Of a stretch of 20,633 bases of DNA, positions 8,540 through 15,722 are shown piece by piece. Below the pieces are notes generated by a model. The model was not told the DNA's origin and did not search any database. It was given only the letters and a program-made list of their open reading frames with translations. The stretch comes from JBIOJM01 sp044450785 (GTDB lineage: Bacteria; Planctomycetota; Planctomycetia; Isosphaerales; Isosphaeraceae): assembly GCA_044450785.1 (NCBI GenBank), contig JBIOJM010000166.1, forward strand, positions 1 through 20,633, in the 5' to 3' direction. The translations under genes were made by a program, and so were the position numbers. How positions within the stretch are numbered: the stretch's first letter is position 1; each line of letters opens with the position of its first letter.

Positions 8540-9070
8540 TCAGCCGTAGCGCTCCAGATCGATCCGCCACTCGCTCTTCACGAACTCCGGAACGAGGCCA
8601 AGGCTCGCCCTCTCGTCGGCCCAGATGATCGTTCCCGGCATCTTCGCCGCGTCGGTGCAGAGGCGGCTCGGGTCGGGCATGATCCCGACCCGGCCCAGGT
8701 CGAGGCGGTCGGCATCCCAGCAGGTCTGAATCGTGATGTCGGGGTGGGTCCGTTCGTGCGTGTGACCGGCACAGGCCCGGTGCAAGCGGCGGAAGTTGTC
8801 GTCGGTCAGATCGAACAAGAGGCCACGAAGCTCCCGTGCGAACTCGGCCGCGCGTGAGCCGTGGCCGGGGTCGAACGCCTCGTTCATCCGCTGGGAGTCG
8901 TGGAGCACGGCGAAAAGCTGCACGATTTCGAGGTCGGCACCCGTCTCCCCGGCCAGACGGACGCCGTTCTCGTGGACTCTGGCCCAGTGGGCGATCCCGT
9001 GATGGCCGCTCCACGGCAGGACGTACTCTTCGAGGACGGCGTGGAGGATCAGGGGGATGTTCAGAACCAT
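8540..9070 (-). CDS. HD-domain phosphohydrolase-like protein
   Basis: A 176-residue soluble protein of the HD superfamily (metal-dependent phosphohydrolases). The H...HD...D pattern is visible: GHHGIAHWARVH (22-33) gives the first His, HD at 57-58 in FAVLHDSQRMNE is the signature pair, and CWDADRLDLGRVG (117-129) supplies the final Asp at 121. GHGSRAAEFA and HTHERTH add further metal-binding candidates. The substrate is unknown; it could be a nucleotide. ATG 9070 has GAGGA 8 nt upstream and lies 20 bp after the stop of the YncE-like gene, so the two are probably co-transcribed. A conventional start is preferred over the longer antisense readings in this region. Confidence 0.85.
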   Translation of the reverse strand: MVLNIPLILHAVLEEYVLPWSGHHGIAHWARVHENGVRLAGETGADLEIVQLFAVLHDSQRMNEAFDPGHGSRAAEFARELRGLLFDLTDDNFRRLHRACAGHTHERTHPDITIQTCWDADRLDLGRVGIMPDPSRLCTDAAKMPGTIIWADERASLGLVPEFVKSEWRIDLERYG

Positions 9071-9090
9071 GAGGATGATCCTCGCCGTGG

Positions 9091-10155
9091 TCAGTAGCCC
9101 ACGACCACGATGACGAACGAGCCTGGCACGATGTTGCGCCCACGGCCGCCGCGGGCCTTCTTGGCAGGGGCTGTCTTGGTCTCGGCCTTGGCTGCGGGAG
9201 TGGACGCGTAGGTCGCCGCCGAGAGGTAGAGGCGGTGCGACTTCGGGTCAAGCGTCATCGTCCGGGCGCCCTGTTGGGTCTTGATTGTCGCGGCGACTTC
9301 GAAGCGGCCCCGCTCCTCCTCCCGCACGACCGTCACGGTCCCATCGCCGCCGTTCGAGCTGAAAGCGAGGCCCCGCTCGGGGTCGAACGAGCAGCCATCC
9401 GCACCCCGGCCGATCGGCAGCTTGGCGATCAAGTGCCCGCTCTCCGCATCGAGCACGACCATCGTCTGGCTGCCGCTACAGACGCTGAAAAGCCGCCGGT
9501 GCTCGAGGTCCAACGCTAGGCCGGTCGGGCGCTGGCCGGGTGCGATTGACCAGCGGTTGACGACCTTCAAGGAGCGGGCATCGAACTCGACGACCTCGTT
9601 CTTGTCCATGATGTTGACGAAGACATGACCACGGCCGTCGGCGACGGCCGCCTCGGGAACGCCGTCGAGCGCGACCGTGCCGGCCACGGTGACGCCCGAC
9701 GGGTCGACCGCCGTCGCATCCTTGGTGCCATGGTTGAAGGTGAAGACGCGGTTGCTGGCCGGGTCGAACATGATGGCATCGGGCCCCCTGCCGACCTTGA
9801 CATTGCCGGTGGCCTTGAGCGTCTTGAGGTCGAACGCCGTGACGCTGTTGTCCCCGCCGTTGCTGGTAAAGCCACGGCCGAGGTCGGGCACCACGGCGAT
9901 CCCGTGGACGCCGCGCGTGTCCGCCACCTCACCGACCGCCTTCTCCGACTCGGTGTCAACGACGATCACGCGGTCGCCCCGCGAGACGTATAGCCTCTTC
10001 GCCGCGGAATCCGCCGTCAGGTAGTCCCAGCCCCCGTCGCCGCCCAGCGCGATTTTCCGGACCGTCGTCGGAATTGTCGAGGGAGCCTGGGCCGCGGCCC
10101 ACGCGGCCGTGACGAACAGCAATACGGCAGAAAGAACGATCTGGAAGCGTTTCAT
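9091..10155 (-). CDS. Exported YncE/YVTN-type beta-propeller protein
   Basis: A 354-residue protein with an N-terminal signal peptide (KRFQIVLSAVLLFVTAAWAAAQA, residues 2-24, is cut at an AxA-like site). It is built from 40-45 residue repeats with the pattern of YVTN/NHL seven-bladed propellers: RLYVSRGDRVIVVDTESEK, GFTSNGGDNSVTAFDLKT, VFTFNHGTKDATAVDPS, HVFVNIMDKNEVVEFDA, LFSVCSGSQTMVVLDAES and LAFSSNGGDGTVTVVREEE. The tail has an Ala/Lys-rich linker (AKAETKTAPAKKARGGRGRN) then a hydrophobic end. ATG 10155 has GGGAG 7 nt upstream. The open frame continues upstream to 10533 but that part is translated repeat DNA and is excluded. Such propellers are usually periplasmic binding or scaffold proteins; the ligand is unknown. 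Confidence 0.88.
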   Translation of the reverse strand: MKRFQIVLSAVLLFVTAAWAAAQAPSTIPTTVRKIALGGDGGWDYLTADSAAKRLYVSRGDRVIVVDTESEKAVGEVADTRGVHGIAVVPDLGRGFTSNGGDNSVTAFDLKTLKATGNVKVGRGPDAIMFDPASNRVFTFNHGTKDATAVDPSGVTVAGTVALDGVPEAAVADGRGHVFVNIMDKNEVVEFDARSLKVVNRWSIAPGQRPTGLALDLEHRRLFSVCSGSQTMVVLDAESGHLIAKLPIGRGADGCSFDPERGLAFSSNGGDGTVTVVREEERGRFEVAATIKTQQGARTMTLDPKSHRLYLSAATYASTPAAKAETKTAPAKKARGGRGRNIVPGSFVIVVVGY

Positions 10156-10291
10156 GAGGTGACTCCCTGGCTGATGGGATGCGCGGAGTGGGAACATAAC
10201 GAACTGAGGCGTCAGGCGAGACCACTGTGGCCGGGAATTCTCGCGAGTAACCGTTCGGTCCCATTCCGGGGCACTGAGTTCACTGTCGCCA

Positions 10292-10327
10292 GTCCAGTAG
10301 GCAGTAGACAGTACGCAGTAGGCAGTG
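10292..10327. repeat. Heptad array (CAGTAGN)
   Basis: Five successive 7-bp words: a degenerate first CAGTCCA, then CAGTAGG, CAGTAGA, CAGTACG and CAGTAGG, running into CAGTGAA. The same heptads are copied again inside the second 74-bp unit. Simple arrays of this kind are seen in some large planctomycete genomes. Exact boundaries are approximate. Confidence 0.5.
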
Positions 10328-10448
10328 AAGACGGCGTGTGGCGGAGAGCGGGGTGGCTGGTGCGTCGTGCGTGGGCAGTAGACAGTACGCAGTAGGCAGT
10401 GAAGACGGCGTGTGGCGGAGAGCGGGGTGGCTGGTGCGTCGTGCGTGG
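10301..10448. repeat. Perfect 74-bp tandem duplication
   Basis: The unit 10301-10374 is repeated without a mismatch as 10375-10448. Each begins with GCAGTAGACAGTACGCAGTA and ends with GGTGCGTCGTGCGTGG, and a further partial GTGCGTGCGTGG follows. Exact identity implies recent duplication or active homogenisation. The block lies upstream of the YncE-like gene and is read through by a spurious minus-strand open frame. Confidence 0.9.
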
Positions 10449-10933
10449 TGCGTGCGTGGTCAGTCGGAGGAGGCGTGATGTCCCAGCGGGGGCGAAGAGC
10501 ACACACGCGTCTGGGGGCCAAAAATGCCGACATGCCGACACGGCCCTGGTAGCATTAGACTTGCGCGTTTTCGACATTTTTCATGCGTCTGCGGCTCAGG
10601 ACCGAAGTCCTCGTCTGCCGAGAGGTCGCGCGTGTCGACATTTCTGTACAAGTCCTGGATCTCGTGAAAGTTGCACGACGCGATCGCTGTGGCAACGGTA
10701 GAGCTTGACGAGTATGCCATGTAAGACGCTGCGCCGATGGCCGACCGATCCCTTCGAGGAACAACGTAGGTCGGATGTTCATCAGGCACATCACGAGTGG
10801 AGTGCCGAGTTTTCCTTGATCGTCCTCGAGGTTAAGCTAATCAATGCGTGATCGAGCTGGCTGTGGGTCGCGGAGCGCCGGTTGTCCATGGGGCGGCGAC
10901 TCGAGGCCATGTTGACCCGGGCAGGAGAAGTCG

Positions 10934-12949
10934 ATGTGCTTCCTTATGTCGGTGACATTCTTGAGTGCGATGGTGGGAGCTGGTCAGGCATTCGCGAGCG
11001 CGGAGCCGCCTCTGATCCGATCTGCCGAAAGCGGTCGATGGTCGGACGCAGCGACATGGCAGGCCGGAAAGGTGCCCGGCAGCGGGGCGAGAGTTCAGGT
11101 CAAGGCCGGGCACGTCGTAACGTTCGACATCAAGACCGACGGCGCGATCCGATCGATCCATGTCGCCGGGACGCTGAGGTTCGACCCCGGGCGCGACACG
11201 CGACTGGACGTCGGTCTGATCAAGATTCAACCCGGTGATGACTCTGGCGAGTCGGGCTTCGATTGTGAGAACCACGTGATCGCGCCCGACCAAAGGCCCC
11301 ATCGAGCGGCGCTCGAGGTGGGGATGCCAGATCAGCCGATCGCACGGGATCATTCGGCCGTGATTCGATTGACGGCGGTGGCGGGGCTCGATCCCGAGGA
11401 ATGTCCGGCGATCGTTTGTTGCGGCGGCCGCTGGGATGTGCACGGCAGCCCGCTCCGGCGCACCTGGGTTAAGCTGGCCGCACCGGCGGCCGCGGGGGGG
11501 ACGACGCTCGCCCTGGGCGAGCCTGTCACGGATTGGCGAGTGGGTGACCGGGTCATCATCACGGCAACGGGGCGGCAGATCGTGCGTAACGAGGCCAAAC
11601 TCGTGAGCGTCCGCCAGCGGCCTCAGACGGAAGAGCGGACAATCCGGGCCATCAAGAAGGATGGTCTCGAGGTCGTCCTCGACGCTCCGCTGGCCTTCGC
11701 CCACTCCTGCTTCGAGAACCGTCGCGGAGACGTGGCCAACCTGAGCCGAAACGTGATCATCGAGTCGGCCACTCCCGAGGGAGTGCGCGGCCACACGATG
11801 TATCATCGCCACTCAGCCGGATCGATCTCCTACGCCGAATTCCGTCACCTGGGAAAGCAAGGGAAGCTCGGAAAATACAGCCTTCATTTCCACCGGGCCG
11901 GCGATACGATGCGTGGCACTTCGGTGATCGGGGCGTCGATCTGGGACAGCGCCAATCGTTGGATTACCATTCACGGTACGAACACGCTGGTCGTACGCGA
12001 CTGCGTGGGATATCAAAGCACGGGCCACGGATTCTTCCTTGAGGATGGTACCGAGGTCGAGAACATCCTGGACCGCAATCTGGCGGTCCAGGCCTGCCAG
12101 GGCAAGCCGCTTCCAGGGCAGGTTTTCCCGCACGACGGCAACGAAGGAGCCGGTTTCTGGTGGGCCGACAGTCGCAATGCGTTCATCCGCAACGTCGCCG
12201 TCGAGTGCGATGGGTACGGCTATCGTTTTGACGCGCCGGAGGGGTCGGGAGCCGACCTGTCCGTTTCGGTCAAAGACCCCGACGGCCAGCGGCGCAAGGT
12301 CGACATCCGGACCTTGCCCTTCATCCGCTTCGACGGGAACGAGGCTCACGATCATCCTCGGTACGGGTTGAACCTGGGAGGAGGGGCAGGGAATGGATCA
12401 GAAGGCGGCGTGGGGGAGGTCGGACCGGACGGCCACCACCCGTTCATGATCCGCAACTTCAACGTCTGGGACACTCGGTGGGGCGTGACGCTCGCGGCAC
12501 CCTCGGTGTTGATCGACGGGTTGACCCTTGCGGAATGTGACTACGGGTTTTGGCGCTCGCGCTACGCGGGACACGCATACCGCGGGGTCGTGCGCTTCCG
12601 CGTTCAGTTCCCCGAGGCGTTTATGGTCGGACAGCGGCCGGATGAGATCGTCTATCCCTCCCCTCTCAAGCCCGTGGACGATCGGCCGCCCGTGACGGTG
12701 ATGATTCGCGTCAGTCCGATCCGGCGCGGACGACTGGTCGTGCAGGGCGTCACGGTCGATGACGGGATGGTCCGGTCGGTCCGTGTCAACGGTCACGCGG
12801 CTCGGCCCCTGGCACCGAACTACCTCGAATGGCAGGTTGAAATTGACGCGGGATCGCCCCTTGGCCCGCTGGCACTGAGCGCTCAGTCGGAAGACGCGGC
12901 GGGGAACTTAGAGCCGATACCTCATCGCGCCACGATCGAGATGCCTTGA
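10934..12949 (+). CDS. Exported G8-domain right-handed beta-helix protein (CEMIP-like)
   Basis: A 671-residue protein. After a short signal segment (residues 2-22, without the usual basic residues at its start) comes a G8 domain: SGRWSDAATWQAGKVPGSG, VQVKAGHVVTFD, IRSIHVAGTLRF. G8 domains occur in PKHD1, TMEM2 and CEMIP, the last two linked to hyaluronan breakdown. Residues about 230-560 are beta-helix repeats with NVIIESATPEG, YAEFRHLGKQG, SLHFHRAGD, WITIHGTNTLVVRDCVGYQSTGHGFFLEDGTE and NAFIRNVAVECDGYG; similar strings are found in CEMIP-type proteins. A beta-sandwich-like C-terminus follows, ending AEDAAGN-like SEDAAGNLEPIPHRA. ATG 10934 is the only candidate start because TGA at 10913-10915 closes the frame. 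AGGAG lies 6 nt before it. The substrate is unknown; glycan binding or cleavage is inferred. Confidence 0.85.
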   Translation: MCFLMSVTFLSAMVGAGQAFASAEPPLIRSAESGRWSDAATWQAGKVPGSGARVQVKAGHVVTFDIKTDGAIRSIHVAGTLRFDPGRDTRLDVGLIKIQPGDDSGESGFDCENHVIAPDQRPHRAALEVGMPDQPIARDHSAVIRLTAVAGLDPEECPAIVCCGGRWDVHGSPLRRTWVKLAAPAAAGGTTLALGEPVTDWRVGDRVIITATGRQIVRNEAKLVSVRQRPQTEERTIRAIKKDGLEVVLDAPLAFAHSCFENRRGDVANLSRNVIIESATPEGVRGHTMYHRHSAGSISYAEFRHLGKQGKLGKYSLHFHRAGDTMRGTSVIGASIWDSANRWITIHGTNTLVVRDCVGYQSTGHGFFLEDGTEVENILDRNLAVQACQGKPLPGQVFPHDGNEGAGFWWADSRNAFIRNVAVECDGYGYRFDAPEGSGADLSVSVKDPDGQRRKVDIRTLPFIRFDGNEAHDHPRYGLNLGGGAGNGSEGGVGEVGPDGHHPFMIRNFNVWDTRWGVTLAAPSVLIDGLTLAECDYGFWRSRYAGHAYRGVVRFRVQFPEAFMVGQRPDEIVYPSPLKPVDDRPPVTVMIRVSPIRRGRLVVQGVTVDDGMVRSVRVNGHAARPLAPNYLEWQVEIDAGSPLGPLALSAQSEDAAGNLEPIPHRATIEMP

Positions 12950-13016
12950 CGCAACATCGCGACGTCCTCAGTTCCTATTGGCGTCTCGACAAGGGAGAAA
13001 TCGACTCAAACTCGTT

Positions 13017-13047
13017 CTCAACCGTTGCAATCTTTCCGTCGGTTGAG
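13017..13047 (+). terminator. Hairpin downstream of G8 gene, possible terminator
   Basis: CTCAACCG (13017-13024) pairs perfectly with CGGTTGAG (13040-13047) over a 15-nt loop, 67 bp after the G8 stop. It is followed by TACATTTTCG, a weak T-run. It may end the G8 transcript. Confidence 0.35.
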
Positions 13048-13067
13048 TACATTTTCGCCGAGCGCCG

Positions 13068-13084
13068 TTCACATTTTATGTGAA
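13068..13084. promoter_or_regulatory. 17-bp palindrome, possible operator
   Basis: TTCACAT (13068-13074), TTT, ATGTGAA (13078-13084): a perfect 7-bp dyad. It lies 153 bp upstream of the PQQ-like gene start. The AT-rich dyad stands out in GC-rich DNA and could bind a dimeric regulator. No factor can be named. Confidence 0.4.
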
Positions 13085-13236
13085 TTCGGAAGAAAATCGG
13101 AGGGTTCGCCGCTCGATGTTTCATTGTGACGCCAACGACACCTGCGTCGTGTATTGGGCTTCCGCGCGGCTAACGATTGGCGAGGTTGCGCACAGGTGGA
13201 CGGCACCGGTGCAGATCTAACAAGGAGATTCCCGCC

Positions 13237-14856
13237 ATGGTAGTTCGTGTCGAGATCGGGCGCGCCTGGCAGCGTTACGCGGCTTCGGGGTTTTTGATCG
13301 TTGCGATCTTGGCCGGTGCGTCGTCTCGATCTTCGGCCCAATCGTGGCCGAGTTACTCGCATGACGCGCAGCACACTTGCCAGGCGAGCGTTGCTTCGAT
13401 GATTCCCCAGGCAATTCGCTGGCAGACCCCGGTCGACCTGGACCCGCAGTATTCGGGCGGCAATTTGTACACGCACTATGGCTCACCGCTCATCACGAGC
13501 AGCAACCTTGTGCTGGTTCCGGTGAAGACGGCGGCTCACGGGGGCTTCCGGCTCGAGGCGCGGCATGGGAGCAACGGCAGCTTGTTCTGGGCGATCATTT
13601 CTGACTACGCGTTTCCGCGATTCAACTGGATTCCGCCGTGGGGGCCGGTCCTCGCCCCGGGCGACAGCATGGTGGCCATGCCGGCCGCTGGCGGGACTCT
13701 TCTGGTCCGGAAGACGCCTGACAGCGGTCACGGCAACCTGACGCGCATCGCCTTTTTCGGCATCGCCAATTACCAGGGGAATCCCGCGGCGTTCAACAGC
13801 GCCATCCAGATCTGCACTCCGATCACGTGCGACGGATCCGGCAATCTTTACTTTGGATACGTTTCCAGCGGCGTTGCGCTGCCCGGCTATCCTAACGGCA
13901 TTCCCAGCGGGTTGGCAGTGGTCTCGAGCTCGGGTAGCGGCACCTTCAAGGGCGCTGCGGCCCTCTCCGGCGACGCCAGGATGGTCAAGGTGAGCTATAA
14001 CTGTGCTCCCGCGGTGACCGCGGACGGATCGGCCGTGTATGTCGCGGTTAACAATATCCCCGTGTCGAACACGGGGAGTTTCGGCTCTGGCTATCTCTGC
14101 AAGCTGAAAAGCTCGGACCTGAGCATGCAGGCGAGTGTCTTCCTGAACGATCCCCGGTCTGGAGTTGGGGCAGCAAACATCACCGACGACTCGACCTCCA
14201 GCCCCACCATCGGGCCCGACGGCGACGTCTATTACGGCGTTCTCGAGGGCAATTTTCCTTCCAACAATGATCGGGGCTGGATGTTGCATTTCAGCAGCGA
14301 TCTGTCGACCGTGAAGATTCCGGGCGCTTTCGGCTGGGACAACACAGCCTCGATTGTCCCCGCCAGCGCGGTTCCATCTTACTCCGGCACATCCTCGTAC
14401 CTGATCTTGACGAAGTACAACAACTATGCAGGCATAGGGAGCGGCAACGGTCATAACAAGCTGGCGGTCCTTGACCCCGGCGCGACGGAGACCGATCCCA
14501 TCACCGGGGCCACGGTGATGCGGGAGGTGCTGACCATCCTGGGCCCGACGGCTCTCGGCTCCGGAGTTCGGGAATGGTGCATCAATTCCGCGGCCATCGA
14601 CTCTGTGAACAAGTGCGCGGTCGTCAACAGCGAGGACGGCCACGTCTACCGATGGGACTTCACAACCAACTCGCTTTCCCCGGCTTTTCCCATGGCCGCG
14701 GCCACCGGAGAGGCGTACACCCCGACCGTGGTCGGTCCCGACGGAGCCGTTTACGCAATCAACAACGCCGAGCTCTATTGTTGCCAGGCCAGCGCGCCGG
14801 CTGTCGTGCAGCCGCCTGTGCGACCGCGATCGACCTATCGACGCGGGAGTCGATGA
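13237..14856 (+). CDS. Exported PQQ-like beta-propeller protein
   Basis: A 539-residue secreted protein. The signal peptide runs through about residue 35 (hydrophobic FLIVAILAGASS, then SSAQSW). It starts with SWPSYSHDAQHT, a typical first blade of PQQ-binding-like (quinoprotein dehydrogenase-like) repeats. Further blades are seen in PLITSSNLVLVPVKT, PITCDGSGNLYFGYVSSG, PAVTADGSAVYVAVNNI, SPTIGPDGDVYYGVLEGN, NKCAVVNSEDGHVYRWDFTT and PTVVGPDGAVYAINNAELYCC. No catalytic dehydrogenase residues are evident, so an adhesive or binding role is more likely than oxidation. AAGGAG is 9 nt before ATG 13237. The open frame extends 20 codons further upstream, but that part lacks a signal. It lies 63 bp before the PEP-CTERM gene on the same strand, suggesting a shared transcript. 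Confidence 0.82.
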   Translation: MVVRVEIGRAWQRYAASGFLIVAILAGASSRSSAQSWPSYSHDAQHTCQASVASMIPQAIRWQTPVDLDPQYSGGNLYTHYGSPLITSSNLVLVPVKTAAHGGFRLEARHGSNGSLFWAIISDYAFPRFNWIPPWGPVLAPGDSMVAMPAAGGTLLVRKTPDSGHGNLTRIAFFGIANYQGNPAAFNSAIQICTPITCDGSGNLYFGYVSSGVALPGYPNGIPSGLAVVSSSGSGTFKGAAALSGDARMVKVSYNCAPAVTADGSAVYVAVNNIPVSNTGSFGSGYLCKLKSSDLSMQASVFLNDPRSGVGAANITDDSTSSPTIGPDGDVYYGVLEGNFPSNNDRGWMLHFSSDLSTVKIPGAFGWDNTASIVPASAVPSYSGTSSYLILTKYNNYAGIGSGNGHNKLAVLDPGATETDPITGATVMREVLTILGPTALGSGVREWCINSAAIDSVNKCAVVNSEDGHVYRWDFTTNSLSPAFPMAAATGEAYTPTVVGPDGAVYAINNAELYCCQASAPAVVQPPVRPRSTYRRGSR

Positions 14857-14919
14857 CCACGGCAAGCCTGTCGTTCAAGGGCACGCGATCTGACTTCAGA
14901 GCGATCAAGGACCAAACGA

Positions 14920-15636
14920 ATGAAATCAAGATCTTGTGTGGTCACGATGGTTGCCTTGTGGGGAGTCGTGGCCTCTCAGTCGGCGCGCGCCGGTAATCTT
15001 GTTGTCAGTAACCTGGGTCAATCCCCGTCAGGCGCCGATTTTATCATGCCGTACGACCCGTCGATCGGTCAGTTCGGCTTCACCGCGGCACAGGAATTCA
15101 ACACCGGGTCACCGGCGACCTCGCTGGACCGGATCTTCGCCAACATCGGCAATTATGATTCCGGAACCAACGGAGACTTCCAACTGACTGCGACGCTGCT
15201 CGCGGATTCCGCCGGTACTCCCAGCGGTTCCCCGCTCGTGTCGTTCACGTTCAACGTCGGCTCGATTCCGACTTCGGGCTTCGCCAATGTTGAATTTGAT
15301 CCGGTCGGAACGTTTAATCTGGCCGCCAGCACGAACTACTGGTTCGTCCTGAGCGGCAGTTCCCCGAGCGACGGGTCGGGAGGCGTGAACTGGAATTACA
15401 CCGACTCCACAATCACCAGCGGCCCCGGCAGTCTGCCTCAGTTCAACAACAGCTACGACGGAGGCGCCACCTGGAACGGCCCGTTCAGCGGCGGGCCGTA
15501 TCTCGTCCAGGTCAACGGCGTGCTCTCGGTTCCGGAGCCAGCCGGCTGGGTCCTGGGAAGCATAGGCTTTGCCGCCGTCCTGGGTCTTGCTCGCTGGTCT
15601 CGCTCTCGCCGTCGCGACGCCGGTCCGGCCTTGTAG
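14920..15636 (+). CDS. PEP-CTERM sorting-signal protein (choice-of-anchor-type)
   Basis: A 238-residue secreted protein. Signal peptide MKSRSCVVTMVALWGVVASQSARA (1-24 in two parts) is followed by a domain with alternating beta-strands (QLTATLLADSAGTPSGSPL, AASTNYWFVLSGS, NYTDSTITSGPGSLPQFNN), of the kind labelled choice-of-anchor. The C-terminus is the PEP-CTERM signal: VPEPAG at 204-209, a hydrophobic helix (WVLGSIGFAAVLGLA), then the basic end RWSRSRRR. PEP-CTERM proteins are recognised by an exosortase and exported to the surface, often with exopolysaccharide. The exosortase is not in this window. AAGGA 8 nt before ATG 14920 serves as ribosome-binding site. Confidence 0.9.
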   Translation: MKSRSCVVTMVALWGVVASQSARAGNLVVSNLGQSPSGADFIMPYDPSIGQFGFTAAQEFNTGSPATSLDRIFANIGNYDSGTNGDFQLTATLLADSAGTPSGSPLVSFTFNVGSIPTSGFANVEFDPVGTFNLAASTNYWFVLSGSSPSDGSGGVNWNYTDSTITSGPGSLPQFNNSYDGGATWNGPFSGGPYLVQVNGVLSVPEPAGWVLGSIGFAAVLGLARWSRSRRRDAGPAL

Positions 15637-15657
15637 CGATTTGCCATGTGTGGTCCT

Positions 15658-15699
15658 GGTGAGTATTTGCCAGATCTCACCGAGGGGATCGCTTTCCCC
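15658..15699. terminator. Two hairpins between convergent genes
   Basis: Between the PEP-CTERM stop (15636) and the DUF1501 stop (15723) lie two small stems: GGTGAG (15658-15663) with CTCACC (15676-15681), and GGGGA (15684-15688) with TCCCC (15695-15699). They could end transcription from one or both sides, but no strong T-run follows either. Confidence 0.35.
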
Positions 15700-15722
15700 A
15701 AGGATCCTTGATACGACACCAC

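Larger units (their letters stand above)
10156..10933. other. Long intergenic region with no supported gene
   Basis: This 778-bp stretch contains the upstream region of the YncE-like gene, a heptad array and 74-bp duplication (10292-10448), and about 480 bp without a recognisable gene. Open readings on either strand are not protein-like. Around 10525-10650 there are repeated CGACAT words (GCCGACATGCCGACAC, TTCGACATTTTT, GTCGACATTTCTG), which may be remnants of a repeat family. The last part holds the promoter of the G8 gene, but no clear boxes were found. Confidence 0.5.
12950..13236. other. Intergenic region with two inverted repeats
   Basis: No gene is seen. The stretch contains an 8-bp stem at 13017-13047 and a 17-bp palindrome at 13068-13084. 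It also has GCACCGGTGC (13203-13212), a perfect 10-bp palindrome close to the ribosome-binding site of the PQQ-like gene. It separates two plus-strand genes. Confidence 0.5.

Noticed and set aside
9091..10533. Longer 480-residue reading of the YncE-like gene starting at 10533
   Set aside because: The extra N-terminal part is translated 74-bp repeat DNA, and the ATG at 10155 has a ribosome-binding site followed directly by a signal peptide.
10841..11812. 323-residue minus-strand open frame opposite the G8 gene
   Set aside because: It overlaps a domain-supported gene and shows no family resemblance.
13483..14865. 460-residue open frame on the minus strand opposite the PQQ-like gene
   Set aside because: It mirrors a well-supported plus-strand gene, has no recognisable family, and reflects high GC.
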